A program made the translations under genes and the position numbers. A DNA stretch of 64,000 bases from Cinclus cinclus (taxonomy: Eukaryota > Chordata > Aves > Passeriformes > Cinclidae): the NCBI RefSeq assembly GCF_963662255.1, contig NW_026912160.1:248001-312000 (forward strand), in the 5' to 3' direction. Below the pieces are notes generated by a model. The model searched no databases and had not been told where the DNA came from. It saw only the letters and a program-made list of their open reading frames with translations. Shown piece by piece: positions 51,486-63,300 of this stretch. Within the stretch, counting starts at the first letter, position 1. Each line of letters starts with the position of its first letter.

Positions 51486-54400
51486 TGCTTCTCTTAACCC
51501 CTGTGGTGTCACAATGCATCCCATGCCCTTTTAGGCCACTTGATGTCACAATGAATCATTTGATTCTTGGCCTCCATGGTGGCTTGATTGTACCATGTTT
51601 TCACTGGGCCCCATGCTTTCACAATACATCCCTGACCCTTTTAGGCCCATTGGTGTCAAAAGGGATCTTTAGATTGTTAGACTCAATTGGGTGACAATGG
51701 ATCCTTGCTTCTCTTAACCCCTGTGCTGTCACAATGCATCCCATGCCCTTTTAGGCCACTTGATGTCACAATGAATCATTTGATTCTTGGCCTCCACGGT
51801 GGCATAATAGATCCTTGCTTCTATTGGTCCCCGTGCTGTAACAATCCATCCCTGGCCCTTTTTATACCCCCCGGTGCCACAAGGGATCATTAGATTGTTA
51901 GCCTGCATTGGGTCACAATGGTTCCTTGCTTCTCTTAACCTCTGTGGTGTCACAATGCATTCCAAGCCCTTTTAGGCCACTTGATGTCACAATGAATCAT
52001 TTGATTCTTGGCCTTCATGGTGTCATAATGGTTCCTTCCTTCTATAGGTCCCCATGCTGTCAGAGTTCATCCGTGGTCATTTTGCGCCCCCTGGTGCCAC
52101 AAAGGATTCTTAGAATCTTAGCCTGCATTGGGTAACAATGGTTCCTTGCTTCTCTTAACCCCTGTGGTGTCACAATGCATCCCATGCCCTTTTAGGCCAC
52201 TTGATGTCACAATGAATCATTTGATTCTTGGCCTCCATGGTGGCGAAATTGGACCAGGTTTTAATTGGGCCCCATGCTTTCACAATACATCCCTGCCCTT
52301 TTAGGCCCATTGGTGTCGAAAGGATCATTAGATTGTTAGCCTCCATTGGGTCACAATGATTCCGTTCTTCTCTTAACCTGTGTGGTGTCACAATGCATCC
52401 CATGCCCTTTTAGGCCACTTGATGTCACAATGAATCATTTGATTCTTGGCCTTCATGGTGTCATAATGGTTCCTTGTTTCTATTGGGCCCCATGCTGTCA
52501 CAATTCATCCCTGGCCCTTTTACGCCCCCTGGTGTCAAATGGGATCCTGGGATTATTAGCCTCCATTGGGTCACAATGGATCCTTGTTTCTCTTAACCCC
52601 TGTGCTGTCACAATGCATCCCATGCCCTTTTAGGCCACTTGATGTCACAATGAATCATTTGATTCTTGGCCTCCATGGTGGCATAATTGTACCAGGTTTT
52701 ACTGGGGCCCCATGCTTTCACACATCATCCCTGCCCCTTTTAGGCCCATTGGTGTCACAAGGGATCATTAGATTGTTAGCCTGCATTGGGTCACAATGGT
52801 TCCTTGCTTCTCTTAACCTCTGTGCTGTCACAATGCATTCCAAGCCCTTTTAGACCGCTTGGTCTTACAATGAACCATTTGATCTTGGTCTTCATGGTGT
52901 CATAACGGTTCCTTGATTCTATAGGTCCCCATGCTGTCAGAGTTCATCCGTGGTCCTTTTGCGCCCCCTGGTGTCAAAAGGGATTCTTAGATTGTTAGCC
53001 TACATTGGGTCACAATGGTTCCTTGCTTCTCTTAACCCCTGTGGTGTCACAATGCATCCCATGCCCTTTTAGGCCACTTGATGTCACAATGAATCATTTG
53101 ATTCTTGGCCTCCATGATGGCACAATTGTACCAGGTTTTAATAGGGCCCCGTGCTTTCACAATACATCCCTGACCCTTTTAGGCCCATTGGTGTCAAAAG
53201 GGATCCTTAGATTGTTAGCCTCAATTGGGTGACAATGGATCCTTGCTTCTCTTAACCCCTGTGCTGTCACAATGCATCCCATGCCCTTTTAGGCCACTTG
53301 ATGTCACAATGAATCATTTGATTCTTGGCCTCTACGGTGGCATAATAGATCCTTGCTTCTATTGGTCCCCGTGCTGTAACAATCCATCCCTGGCCCTTTT
53401 TATACCCCCTGGTGCCACAAGGGATCATTAGATTGTTAGCCTGCATAGGGTCACAATGGTTCCTTCCTTCTCTTAACCTCTGTGGTGTCACAATGCATTC
53501 CAGGCCCTTTTAGGCCACTTGATGACACAATGAACCATTTGATTCTTGGCCTTCATGGTGTCATAATGGTTCCTTGCTTCTATAGCTCCCCATGCTGTCA
53601 GAGTTCATCCGTGGTCATTTTGCGCCCCCTTGTGCCACAAGGGATTCTTAGATTGTTAGCCTGCATTGGGTCACAATGGTTCCTTGCTTCTCTTAACCTC
53701 TGTGGTGTCACAATGCATTCCAAGCCCTTTTAGGCCACGTGGTCTTACAATGAACCATTTGATTCTTGGCCTTCATGGTGTCATAATAGATCCTTGCTTC
53801 TATTGGTCCCCGTGCTGTAACAATCCATCCTTGGCCCTTTTAGGCCCTTTGGTGTCACAAGGGATCATTAGATTGTTAGCCTGCATTGGGTCACAATGGT
53901 TCCTTGCTTCTCTTAACCCCTGTGGTGTCACAATGCATCCCATGCCCTTTTAGGCCACTTGATGTCACAATGAATCATTTGATTCTTGGCCTCCATGGTG
54001 GCGTAATTGTACCAGGTTTTAATTGGGCCCCATGCTTTCACAATACATCCCTGCCCCTTTTAGGCCCATTGGTGACACAAGGGATCATTAGATTGTTAGC
54101 CTCCATTGGGTCACAATGGATCCTTGCTTCTCTTAACCCCTGTGCTGTCACAATGCATCCCATGCCCTTTTAGGCCACTTGATGTCACAATGAATTATTT
54201 GATTCTTGGCCTCCATGGTGGCATAATAGAACCTTGCTTCTATTGGTCCCCGTGCTGTAACAATCCATCCCTGGCCCTTTTAGGCCCATTGGTGTCACTA
54301 GGGATCATTAGATTGTTAGCCTGCAATGGGTCACAATGGTTCCTTGCTTCTCTTAACCTCTGTGGTGTCACAATTCATTCCAAGCCCTTTTAGGCCACTT

Positions 54401-57382
54401 GATGTCACAATGAACCATTTGATTCTTGGCCTTCATGGTGTCATAATGGTTCCTTGCTTCCATAGGTCCCCATGCTGTCAGAGTCCATCCGTGGTCCTTT
54501 TGCGCCCCCTGGTGTCAAAAGGGATTCTTAGATGGTTAGCCTTCATTGGGTTACAATGGTGCCTTGCTTCTCTTAACCCCTGTGGTGTCACAATGCATCC
54601 CATGCCCTTTTAGGCCACTTGATGTCACAATGAATCATTTGATTCTTGGCCTCCATGGTGTCATAATGGTTCCTTGCTTCTATAGGTCCCCATGCTGTCA
54701 AGGTTCATCCGTGGTCATTTTGCGCCCCCTGGTGTCAAAAGGGATTCTTAGATTGTTAGCCTGCATTGGGTCACAATGGTTCCTTGTTTCTCTTAACCCC
54801 TGTGCTGTCACAATGCATCCCATGCCCTTTTAGGCCACTTGATGTCACAATGAATCATTTGATTCTTGGCCTCCATGGTGGCGAAATTGTACCAGGTTTT
54901 AACTGGGCCCCATGCTTTCACAATACATCCCTGCCCTTTTAGGCCCATTGGTGTCAAAAGGGATTATTAGATTGTTAGCCTCCATTGGGTCACAATGGAT
55001 CCTTGCTTCTCTTAACCCATGTGGTGTCACAATGCATCCCATGCCCTTTTAGGCCACTTGATGTCACAATGAATTATTTGATTCTTGGCCTCCATGGTGG
55101 CATAATAGATCCTTGCTTCTATTGGTCCCCGTGCTGTAACAATCCATCCCTGGCCCTTTTTATACCCCCTGGTGTCACAAGGGATCATTAGATTGTTAGC
55201 CTGCATTGGGTCACAATGGTTCCTTGCTGCTCTTAACCTCTGTGGTGTCACAATGCATCCCATGCCCTTTTAGGCCACTTGTTGTCACAATGAATCATTT
55301 GATTCTTGGCCTCCATGGTGGCATAATAGATCCTTGCTTCTATTGGTCCCCGTGCTGTAACAATCCATCCCTGGCCCTTTTTATACCCCCCGGTGCCACA
55401 AGGGATCATTAGATTGTTAGCCTGCATTGGGTCACAATGGTTCCTTGCTTCTCTTAACCTCTGTGCTGTCACAATGCATTCCAAGCCCTTTTAGGCCACT
55501 TGATGTCACAATGAACCATTTGATTCTTGGCCTTCATGGTGTCATAATGGTTCCTTGCTTCTATAGGTCCCCATGCTGTCAGAGTTCATCCGTGGTCCTT
55601 TTGCGCCCCCTGGTGTCACGAGGGATTCTTAGATTGTTAGCCTGCATTGGGTTACAATGGTGCCTTGCTTCTCTTAACCCCTGTGGTGTCACAATGCATC
55701 CCATGCCCTTTTAGGCCACTTGATGTCACAATGAATCATTTGATTCTTGGCCTCCATGTTGGCTTGATTGTACCATGTTTTCACTGGGCCCCATGCTTTC
55801 ACAATACATCCCTGACCCTTTTAGGCCCATTGGTGTCAAAAGGGATCCTTACATTGTTAGCCTCAATTGGGTGACAATGGATCCTTGCTTCTCTTAACCC
55901 CTGTGCTGTCACAATGCATCCCATGCCCTTTTAGGCCACTTGATGTCACAATGAATCATTTGATTCTTGGCCTCCACGGTGGCATAATAGATCCTTGCTT
56001 CTATTGGTCCCCGTGCTGTAACAATCCATCCCTGGCCCTTTTTATACCCCCTGGTGCCACAAGGGATCATTAGATTGTTAGCCTGCATAGGGTCACAATG
56101 GTTCCTTCCTTCTATTAACCTCTGTGGTGTCACAATGCATTTCAAGCCCTTTTAGGCCACTTGATGTCACAATGAACCATTTGATTCTTGGCCTTCATGG
56201 TGTCATAATGGTTCCTTGCTTCTATAGCTCCCCATGCTGTCAGAGTTCATCCGTGGTCATTTTGCGCCCCCTTGTGCCACAAGGGATTCTAAGATTGTTA
56301 GCCTGCATTGGGTCACAATGGTTCCTTGCTTCTCTTAACCCCTGTGGTGTCACAATGCATCCCATGCCCTTTTAGGCCACTTGATGTCACAATGAATCAT
56401 TTGATTCTTGGCCTCCATGGTGGCGAAATTGTACCAGGTTTTAATTGAGCCCCATGCTTTCACAATACATCCCTGCCCTTTTAGGCCCATTGGTGTCAAA
56501 AGGGATCATTAGATTGTTAGCCTCCATTGGGTCACAATGGATCCTTGCTTCTCTTAACCCCTGTGCTGTCACAATGCATCCCATGCCCTTTTAGGCCACT
56601 TGATGTCACAATGAATTATTTGATTCTTGGCCTCCATTGTGGCATAATAGATCCTTGTTTCTATTGGTCCCCGTGCTGTAACAATCCATCCCTGGCCCTT
56701 TTTATACCCCCTGGTGTCACAAGGGATCATTAGATTGTTAGCCTGCATTGGGTCACAATGATTCCTTGCTTCTCTTAACCTCTGTGGTGTCACAATGCAT
56801 TCCAAGCCCTTTTAGGCCACTTGGTCTTACAATGAACCATTTGATTCTTGGGTTCATGGTGTCATAATGGTTCCTTGCTTCTATAGGTCCCCATGCTGTC
56901 AGAGTTCATCCGTGGTCCTTTTGCGCCACCTGGTTTCAAAACGGATTCTTAGATTGTTAGCCTGCATTGGGTCACAATGGTTCCTTGCTTCTCTTAACCC
57001 CTGTGCTGTCACAATGCATCCCATGCCCTTTTAGGCCACTTGATGTCACAATGAATCATTTGATTCTTGGCTTCCACGGTGGCATAATAGATCCTTGCTT
57101 CTGTTGGTCCCCGTGCTGTAACAATCCATCCCTGGCCCTTTTTATACCCCCTGGTGCCACAAGGGATCATTAGATTGTTAGCCTGCATAGGGTCACAATG
57201 GTTCCTTGCTTCTCTTAACCTCTGTGCTGTCACAATGTATCCCATGCCCTTTTAGGCCACTTGATGTCACAATGAATCATTTGATTCTTGGCCTTCATGG
57301 TGGCATAATGGTTCCTTGCTTCTATAGGTCGCCATGCTGTCAGAGTTCATCCGTGGTCCTTTTGCACCCCCTGGTGTCACAA

Positions 57383-59591
57383 GGGATTCTTAGATTGTTA
57401 GCCTACATTGGGTCACAATGGTTCCTTGCTTCTCTTAACCCCTGTGGTGTCACAATGCATCCCATGCCCTTTTAGGCCACTTGATGTCACAATGAATCAT
57501 TTGATTCTTGGCCTCCATGATGGCACAATTGTACCAGGTTTTAATAGGGCCCCATGCTTTCACAATACATCCCTGTCCCTTTTAGGCCCATTGGTGTCAA
57601 AAGGGATCCTTAGATTGTTAGCCTCAATTGGGTGACAATGGATCCTTGCTTCTCTTAACCCCTGTGCTGTCACAATGCATCCCATGCCCTTTTAGGCCAC
57701 TTGATGTCACAATGAATCATTTGATTCTTGGCCTCCACGGTGGCATAATAGATCCTTGCTTCTATTGGTCCCCGTGCTGTAACAATCCATCCCTGGCCCT
57801 TTTTATACCCCCTGGTGCCACAAGGGATCATTAGATTGTTAGCCTGCATAGGGTCACAATGGTTCCTTCCTTCTCTTAACCTCTGTGGTGTCACAATGCA
57901 TTCCAGGCCCTTTTAGGCCACTTGATGACACAATGAACCATTTGATTCTTGGCCTTCATGGTGTCATAATGGTTCCTTGCTTCTATAGGTCCCCATGATG
58001 TCAGAGTTCATCCGTGGTCATTTTGCGCCCCCTTGTGCCACAAGGGATTCTTAGATTGTTAGCCTGCATTGGGTCACAATGGTTCCTTGCTTCTCTTAAC
58101 CTCTGTGGTGTCACAATGCATTCCAAGCCCTTTTAGGCCACTTGGTCTTACAATGAACCATTTGATTCTTGGCCTTCATGGTGTCATAATAGATCCTTGC
58201 TTCTATTGGTCCCCGTGCTGTAACAATCCATCCCTGGCCCTTTTAGGCCCTTTGGTGTCACAAGGGATAATTAGATTGTTAGCCTGCATTGGGTCACAAT
58301 GGTTCCTTGCTTCTCTTAACCCCTGTGGTGTCACAATGCATCCCATGCCCTTTTAGGCCACTTGATGTCACAATGAACCATTTGATTCTTGGCCTTCATG
58401 GTGTCATAATGGTTCCTTGCTTCCATAGGTCCCCATGCTGTCAGAGTCCATCCGTGGTCCTTTTGCGCCCCCTGGTGTCACAAGGGATTCTTAGATTGTT
58501 AGCCTACATTGGGTCACAATGGTTCCTTGCTTCTCTTAACCCCTGTGGTGTCACAATGCATCCCATGCCCTTTTAGGCCACTTGATGTCACAATGAATCA
58601 TTTGATTCTTGGCCTCCATGATGGCACAATTGTACCAGGTTTTAATAGGGCCCCATGCTTTCACAATACATCCCTGTCCCTTTTAGGCCCATTGGTGTCA
58701 AAAGGGATCCTTAGATTGTTAGCCTCAATTGGGTGACAATGGATCCTTGCTTCTCTTAACCCCTGTGCTGTCACAATGCATCCCATGCCCTTTTAGGCCA
58801 CTTGATGTCACAATGAATCATTTGATTCTTGGCCTCCACGGTGGCATAATAGATCCTTGCTTCTATTGGTCCCCGTGCTGTAACAATCCATCCCTGGCCC
58901 TTTTTATACCCCCTGGTGCCACAAGGGATCATTAGATTGTTAGCCTGCATAGGGTCACAATGGTTCCTTCCTTCTCTTAACCTCTGTGGTGTCACAATGC
59001 ATTCCAGGCCCTTTTAGGCCACTTGATGACACAATGAACCATTTGATTCTTGGCCTTCATGGTGTCATAATGGTTCCTTGCTTCTATAGGTCCCCATGAT
59101 GTCAGAGTTCATCCGTGGTCATTTTGCGCCCCCTTGTGCCACAAGGGATTCTTAGATTGTTAGCCTGCATTGGGTCACAATGGTTCCTTGCTTCTCTTAA
59201 CCTCTGTGGTGTCACAATGCATTCCAAGCCCTTTTAGGCCACTTGGTCTTACAATGAACCATTTGATTCTTGGCCTTCATGGTGTCATAATAGATCCTTG
59301 CTTCTATTGGTCCCCGTGCTGTAACAATCCATCCCTGGCCCTTTTAGGCCCTTTGGTGTCACAAGGGATCATGAGATTGTTAGCCTGCATTGGGTCACAA
59401 TGGTTCCTTGCTTCTCTTAACCCCTGTGGTGTCACAATGCATCCCATGCCCTTTTAGGCCACTTGATGTCACAATGAACCATTTGATTCTTGGCCTTCAT
59501 GGTGTCATAATGGTTCCTTGCTTCCATAGGTCCCCATGCTGTCAGAGTCCATCCGTGGTCCTTTTGCGCCCCCTGGTGTCACAAGGGATTC
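57383..59591 (+). repeat. 1,101-bp recent tandem duplication (five units)
   Basis: About 57,383-58,490 repeats at 58,484-59,591 at offset 1,101. Shared markers include GATGGCACAATTG, TTTTAATAGGGCC, CACTTGATGACACAATG and CCCCATGATGTCAGAG. The left 12-kb copy has only one version (41,7xx-42,8xx), so this duplication followed the 12-kb one. The repeats differ only sporadically (GGATAATTAG near 58,267, GGATCATGAG near 59,368). Confidence 0.8.
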
Positions 59592-60370
59592 TTATATTGT
59601 TAGCCTGCATTGGGTAACAAAGGTTCCTTGCTTCTCTTAACCCCTGTGCTGTCACAATGCATCCCATGCCCTTTTAGGCCACTTGATGTCACAATGAATC
59701 ATTTGATTCTTGGCCTCCATGGTGGCTTGATTGTACCAGGTTTTCACTGGGCCCCATGCTTTCACAATACATCCCTGACCCTTTTAGGCCCATTGGTGTC
59801 AAAAGGGATTATTAGATTGTTAGCCTCCATTGGGTCACAATGGATCCTTGCTTCTCTTAACCCCTGTGCTGTCACAATGCATCCCATGCCCTTTTAGGCC
59901 ACTTGATGTCACAATGAATCATTTGATTCTTGGCCTCCACGGTGGCATAATAGATCCTTGCTTCTATTGGTCCCCGTGCTGTAACAATCCATCCCTGGCC
60001 CTTTTAGGCCCATTGGTGTCACAAGGGATCATTAGATTGTTAGCCTGCATTGGGTCACAATGGTTCCTTGCTTCTCTTAACCTCTGTGGTGTCACAATGC
60101 ATTCCAAGCCCTTTTAGGCCACTTGGTCTTACAATGAACCATTTGATTCTTGGCCTTCATGGTGTCATAATGGTTCCTTGCTTCTATAGGTCCCCATGAT
60201 GTCAAGGTTCATCCGTGGTCATTTTGCGCCCCCTGGTGTCAAAAGGGATTCTTAGATTGTTAGCCTGCATCGGGTCACAATGGTTTCTTGTTTCTCTTAA
60301 CCCCTGTGCTGTCACAATGCATCCCATGCCCTTTTAGGCCACTTGATGTCACAATGAATCATTTGATTCT

Positions 60371-63300
60371 TGGCCTCCATGGTGGCGAAATTGTACCAGG
60401 TTTTAACTGGGCCCCATGCTTTCACAATACATCCCTGCCCTTTTAGGCCCATTGGTGTCAAAAGGGATCATTAGATTGTTAGCCTCCATTGGGTCACAAT
60501 GGATCCTTGCTTCTCTTAACCCATGTGGTGTCACAATGCATCCCATGCCCTTTTAGGCCACTTGTTGTCACAATGAATCATTTGATTCTTGGCCTCCATG
60601 GTGGCATAATAGATCCTTGCTTCTATTGGTCCCCGTGCTGTAACAATCCATCCCTGGCCCTTTTTATACCCCCCGGTGCCACAAGGGATCATTAGATTGT
60701 TAGCCTGCATTGGGTCACAATGATTCCTTGCTTCTCTTAACCTCTGTGGTGTCACAATGCATTCCAAGCCCTTTTAGGCCACTTGGTCTTACAATGAACC
60801 ATTTGATTCTTGGGTTCATGGTGTCATAATGGTTCCTTGCTTCTATAGGTCCCCATGCTGTCAGAGTTCATCCGTGGTCCTTTTGCGCCCCCTGGTGTCA
60901 AAAGGGATTCTTAGATTGTTAGCCTGCTTTGGGTTACAATGGTGCCTTGATTCTCTTAACCCCTGTGGTGTCACAATGCATCCCATGCCCTTTTAGGCCA
61001 CTTGATGTCACAATGAATCATTTGATTCTTGGCCTCCATGGTGGCTTGATTGTACCATGTTTTCACTGGGCCCCATGCTTTCACAGTACATCCCTGACCC
61101 TTTTAGGCCCATTGGTGTCAAAAGGGATCCTTACATTGTTAGCCTCAATTGGGTGACAATGGATCCTTGCTTCTCTTAACCCCTGTGCTGTCACAATGCA
61201 TCCCATGCCCTTTTAGGCCACTTGATGTCACAATGAATCATTTGATTCTTGGCCTCCATGGTGGCGAAATTGTACCAGGTTTTAATTGAGCCCCATGCTT
61301 TCACAATACATCCCTGCCCTTTTAGGCCCATTGGTGTCAAAAGGGATCATTAGATTGTTAGCCTCCATTGGGTCACAATGGATCCTTGCTTCTCTTAACC
61401 CCTGTGCTGTCACAATGCATCCCATGCCCTTTTAGGCCACTTGATGTCACAATGAATTATTTGATTCTTGGCCTCCATTGTGGCATAATAGATCCTTGCT
61501 TCTATTGGTCCCCGTGCTGTAACAATCCATCCCTGGCCCTTTTAGGCCCATTGGTGTCACTAGGGATCATTAGATTGTTAGCCTGCAATGGGTCACAATG
61601 GTTCCTTGCTTCTCTTAACCTCTGTGCTGTCACAATGCATTCCAAACCCTTTTAGGCCACTTGGTCTTACAATGAACCATTTGATTCTTAGCCTTCATGG
61701 TGTCGTAATGGTTCCTTGCTTCCATAGGTCCCCATGCTGTCAGAGTCCATCCGTGGCCCTTTTGCGCCCCCTGGTGTCACAAGGGATCCTTAGATTGTTA
61801 GCCTGCATTGGGTAACAATGGTTCCTTGGTTCTCTTAACCCCTGTGGTGTCACAATGCATCCCATGCCCTTTTAGGCCACTTGATGTCACAATGAATCAT
61901 TTGATTCTTGGCCTCCATGGTGGCTTGATTGTACCATGTTTTCACTGGGCCCCATGCTTTCACAGTACATCCCTGCCCCTTTTAGGCCCATTGGTGTCAA
62001 AAGGGATTATTAGATTGTTAGCCTCCATTGGGTCACAATGGATCCTTGCTTCTCTTAACCCCTGTGCTGTCACAATGCATCCCATGCCCTTTTAGGCCAC
62101 TTGATGTCACAATGAATCATTTGATTCTTGGCCTCCATGGTGGCATAATTGTACCAGGTTTTACTGGGGCCCCATGCTTTCACAATTCATCCCTGGCCCT
62201 TTTAGGCCCATTGGTGTCACAAGGGATCATTAGATTGTTAGCCTGCATTGGGTCACAATGGTTCCTTGCTTCTCTTAACCCCTGTGGTGTCACAATGCAT
62301 TCCAAGCCCTTTTAGGCCACTTGGTCTTACAATGAACCATTTGATTCTTGGCCTTCATGGTGTCATAATGGTTCCTTGCTTCTATAGGTCCCCATGATGT
62401 CAAGGTTCATCCGTGGTCATTTTGCGCCCCCTGGTTTCAAAAGGGATTCTTAGATTGTTAGCCTACATTGGGTCACAATGGTTCCTTGCTTCTCTTAACC
62501 TCTGTGCTGTCACAATGCATCCCATGCCCTTTTAGGCCACTTGATGTCACAATGAATCATTTGATTCTTGGCCTCCATGGTGGCATAATAGATCCTTATT
62601 TCTATTGGTCCCCGTGTTGTAACAATTCATCCCTGCCCCTTTTAGGCCCATTGGTGTCACAAGGGATCATTAGATTGTTAGCCTGCATTGGGTCAAAATG
62701 GTTCCTTGCTTCTCTTAACCTCTGTGGTGTCACAATGCATCCCATGCCCTTTTAGGCCACTTGATGTCACAATGAATCATTTGATTCTTGGCCTCCATGG
62801 TGGCATAATAGATCCTTGCTTCTATTGGTCCCCGTGCTGTAACAATCCATCCCTGGCCCTTTTTATACACCCCGGTGCCACAAGGGATCATTAGATTGTT
62901 AGCCTGCATTGGGTCACAATGGTTCCTTGCTTCTCTTAACCTCTGTGCTGTCACAATGCATTCCAAGCCCTTTTAGGCCACTTGATGTCACAATGAATCA
63001 TTTGATTCTTGGCCTTCATGGTGTCATAATGGTTCCTTGCTTCTATAGGTCCCCATGCTGTCAGAGTTCATCCGTGGTCCTTTTCCGCCCCCTGGTGTCA
63101 AAAGGGATTCTTAGATTGTTAGCCTGCATTGGGTTACAATGGTTCCTTGCTTCTCTTAACCCCTGTGGTGTCACAATGCATCCCATGCCCTTTTAGGCCA
63201 CTTGATGTCACAATGAATCATTTGATTCTTGGCCTCCATGGTGGTGAAATTGTACCAGGTTTTAATTGGGCCCCATGCTTTCACAATACATCCCTGCCCT

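Larger units (their letters stand above)
47282..60370 (+). repeat. Family C block, right copy of the ~12-kb duplication
   Basis: This is the partner of 31,874-43,640. It is longer because of a 1,101-bp tandem duplication at about 57.4-59.6 kb and one additional unit near 49 kb. The right edge is near 60,370, where GGTGGCGAAATTG here replaces GGTGGCATAATAG in the left copy. Single-base differences are sparse, for example CCACGTGGTC near 53,738 against CCACTTGGTC near 38,104. Confidence 0.82.
21043..62442 (-). promoter_or_regulatory. Array of ~45 CTCF-like motifs, all minus strand
   Basis: The plus-strand string GCGCCCCCTGGTG or GCGCCCCCTGGTT (minus strand CACCAGGGGGCGC or AACCAGGGGGCGC) begins at 21045, 21926, 22586, 23687, 25007, 25888, 26547, 27428, 28087, 28968, 29849, 30509, 31610, 32711, 33372, 34250, 34908, 35790, 36451, 37328, 38869, 39089, 39970, 41731, 42832, 43492, 44374, 44815, 45916, 47018, 48119, 48780, 49881, 50540, 52084, 52961, 54502, 54722, 55603, 58465, 59566, 60226, 60885, 61764 and 62424. 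Typical spacing is 660, 880 or 1,100 bp, i.e. 3-5 units. Degenerate forms (CGCCCCCTTGTG, CGCCACCTGG) occur at about 37,990, 40,630, 41,290, 42,390, 45,475, 53,627, 56,267, 56,927, 58,027, 59,127 and 63,747. The match is to the CTCF core; occupancy is unknown. Confidence 0.55.
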
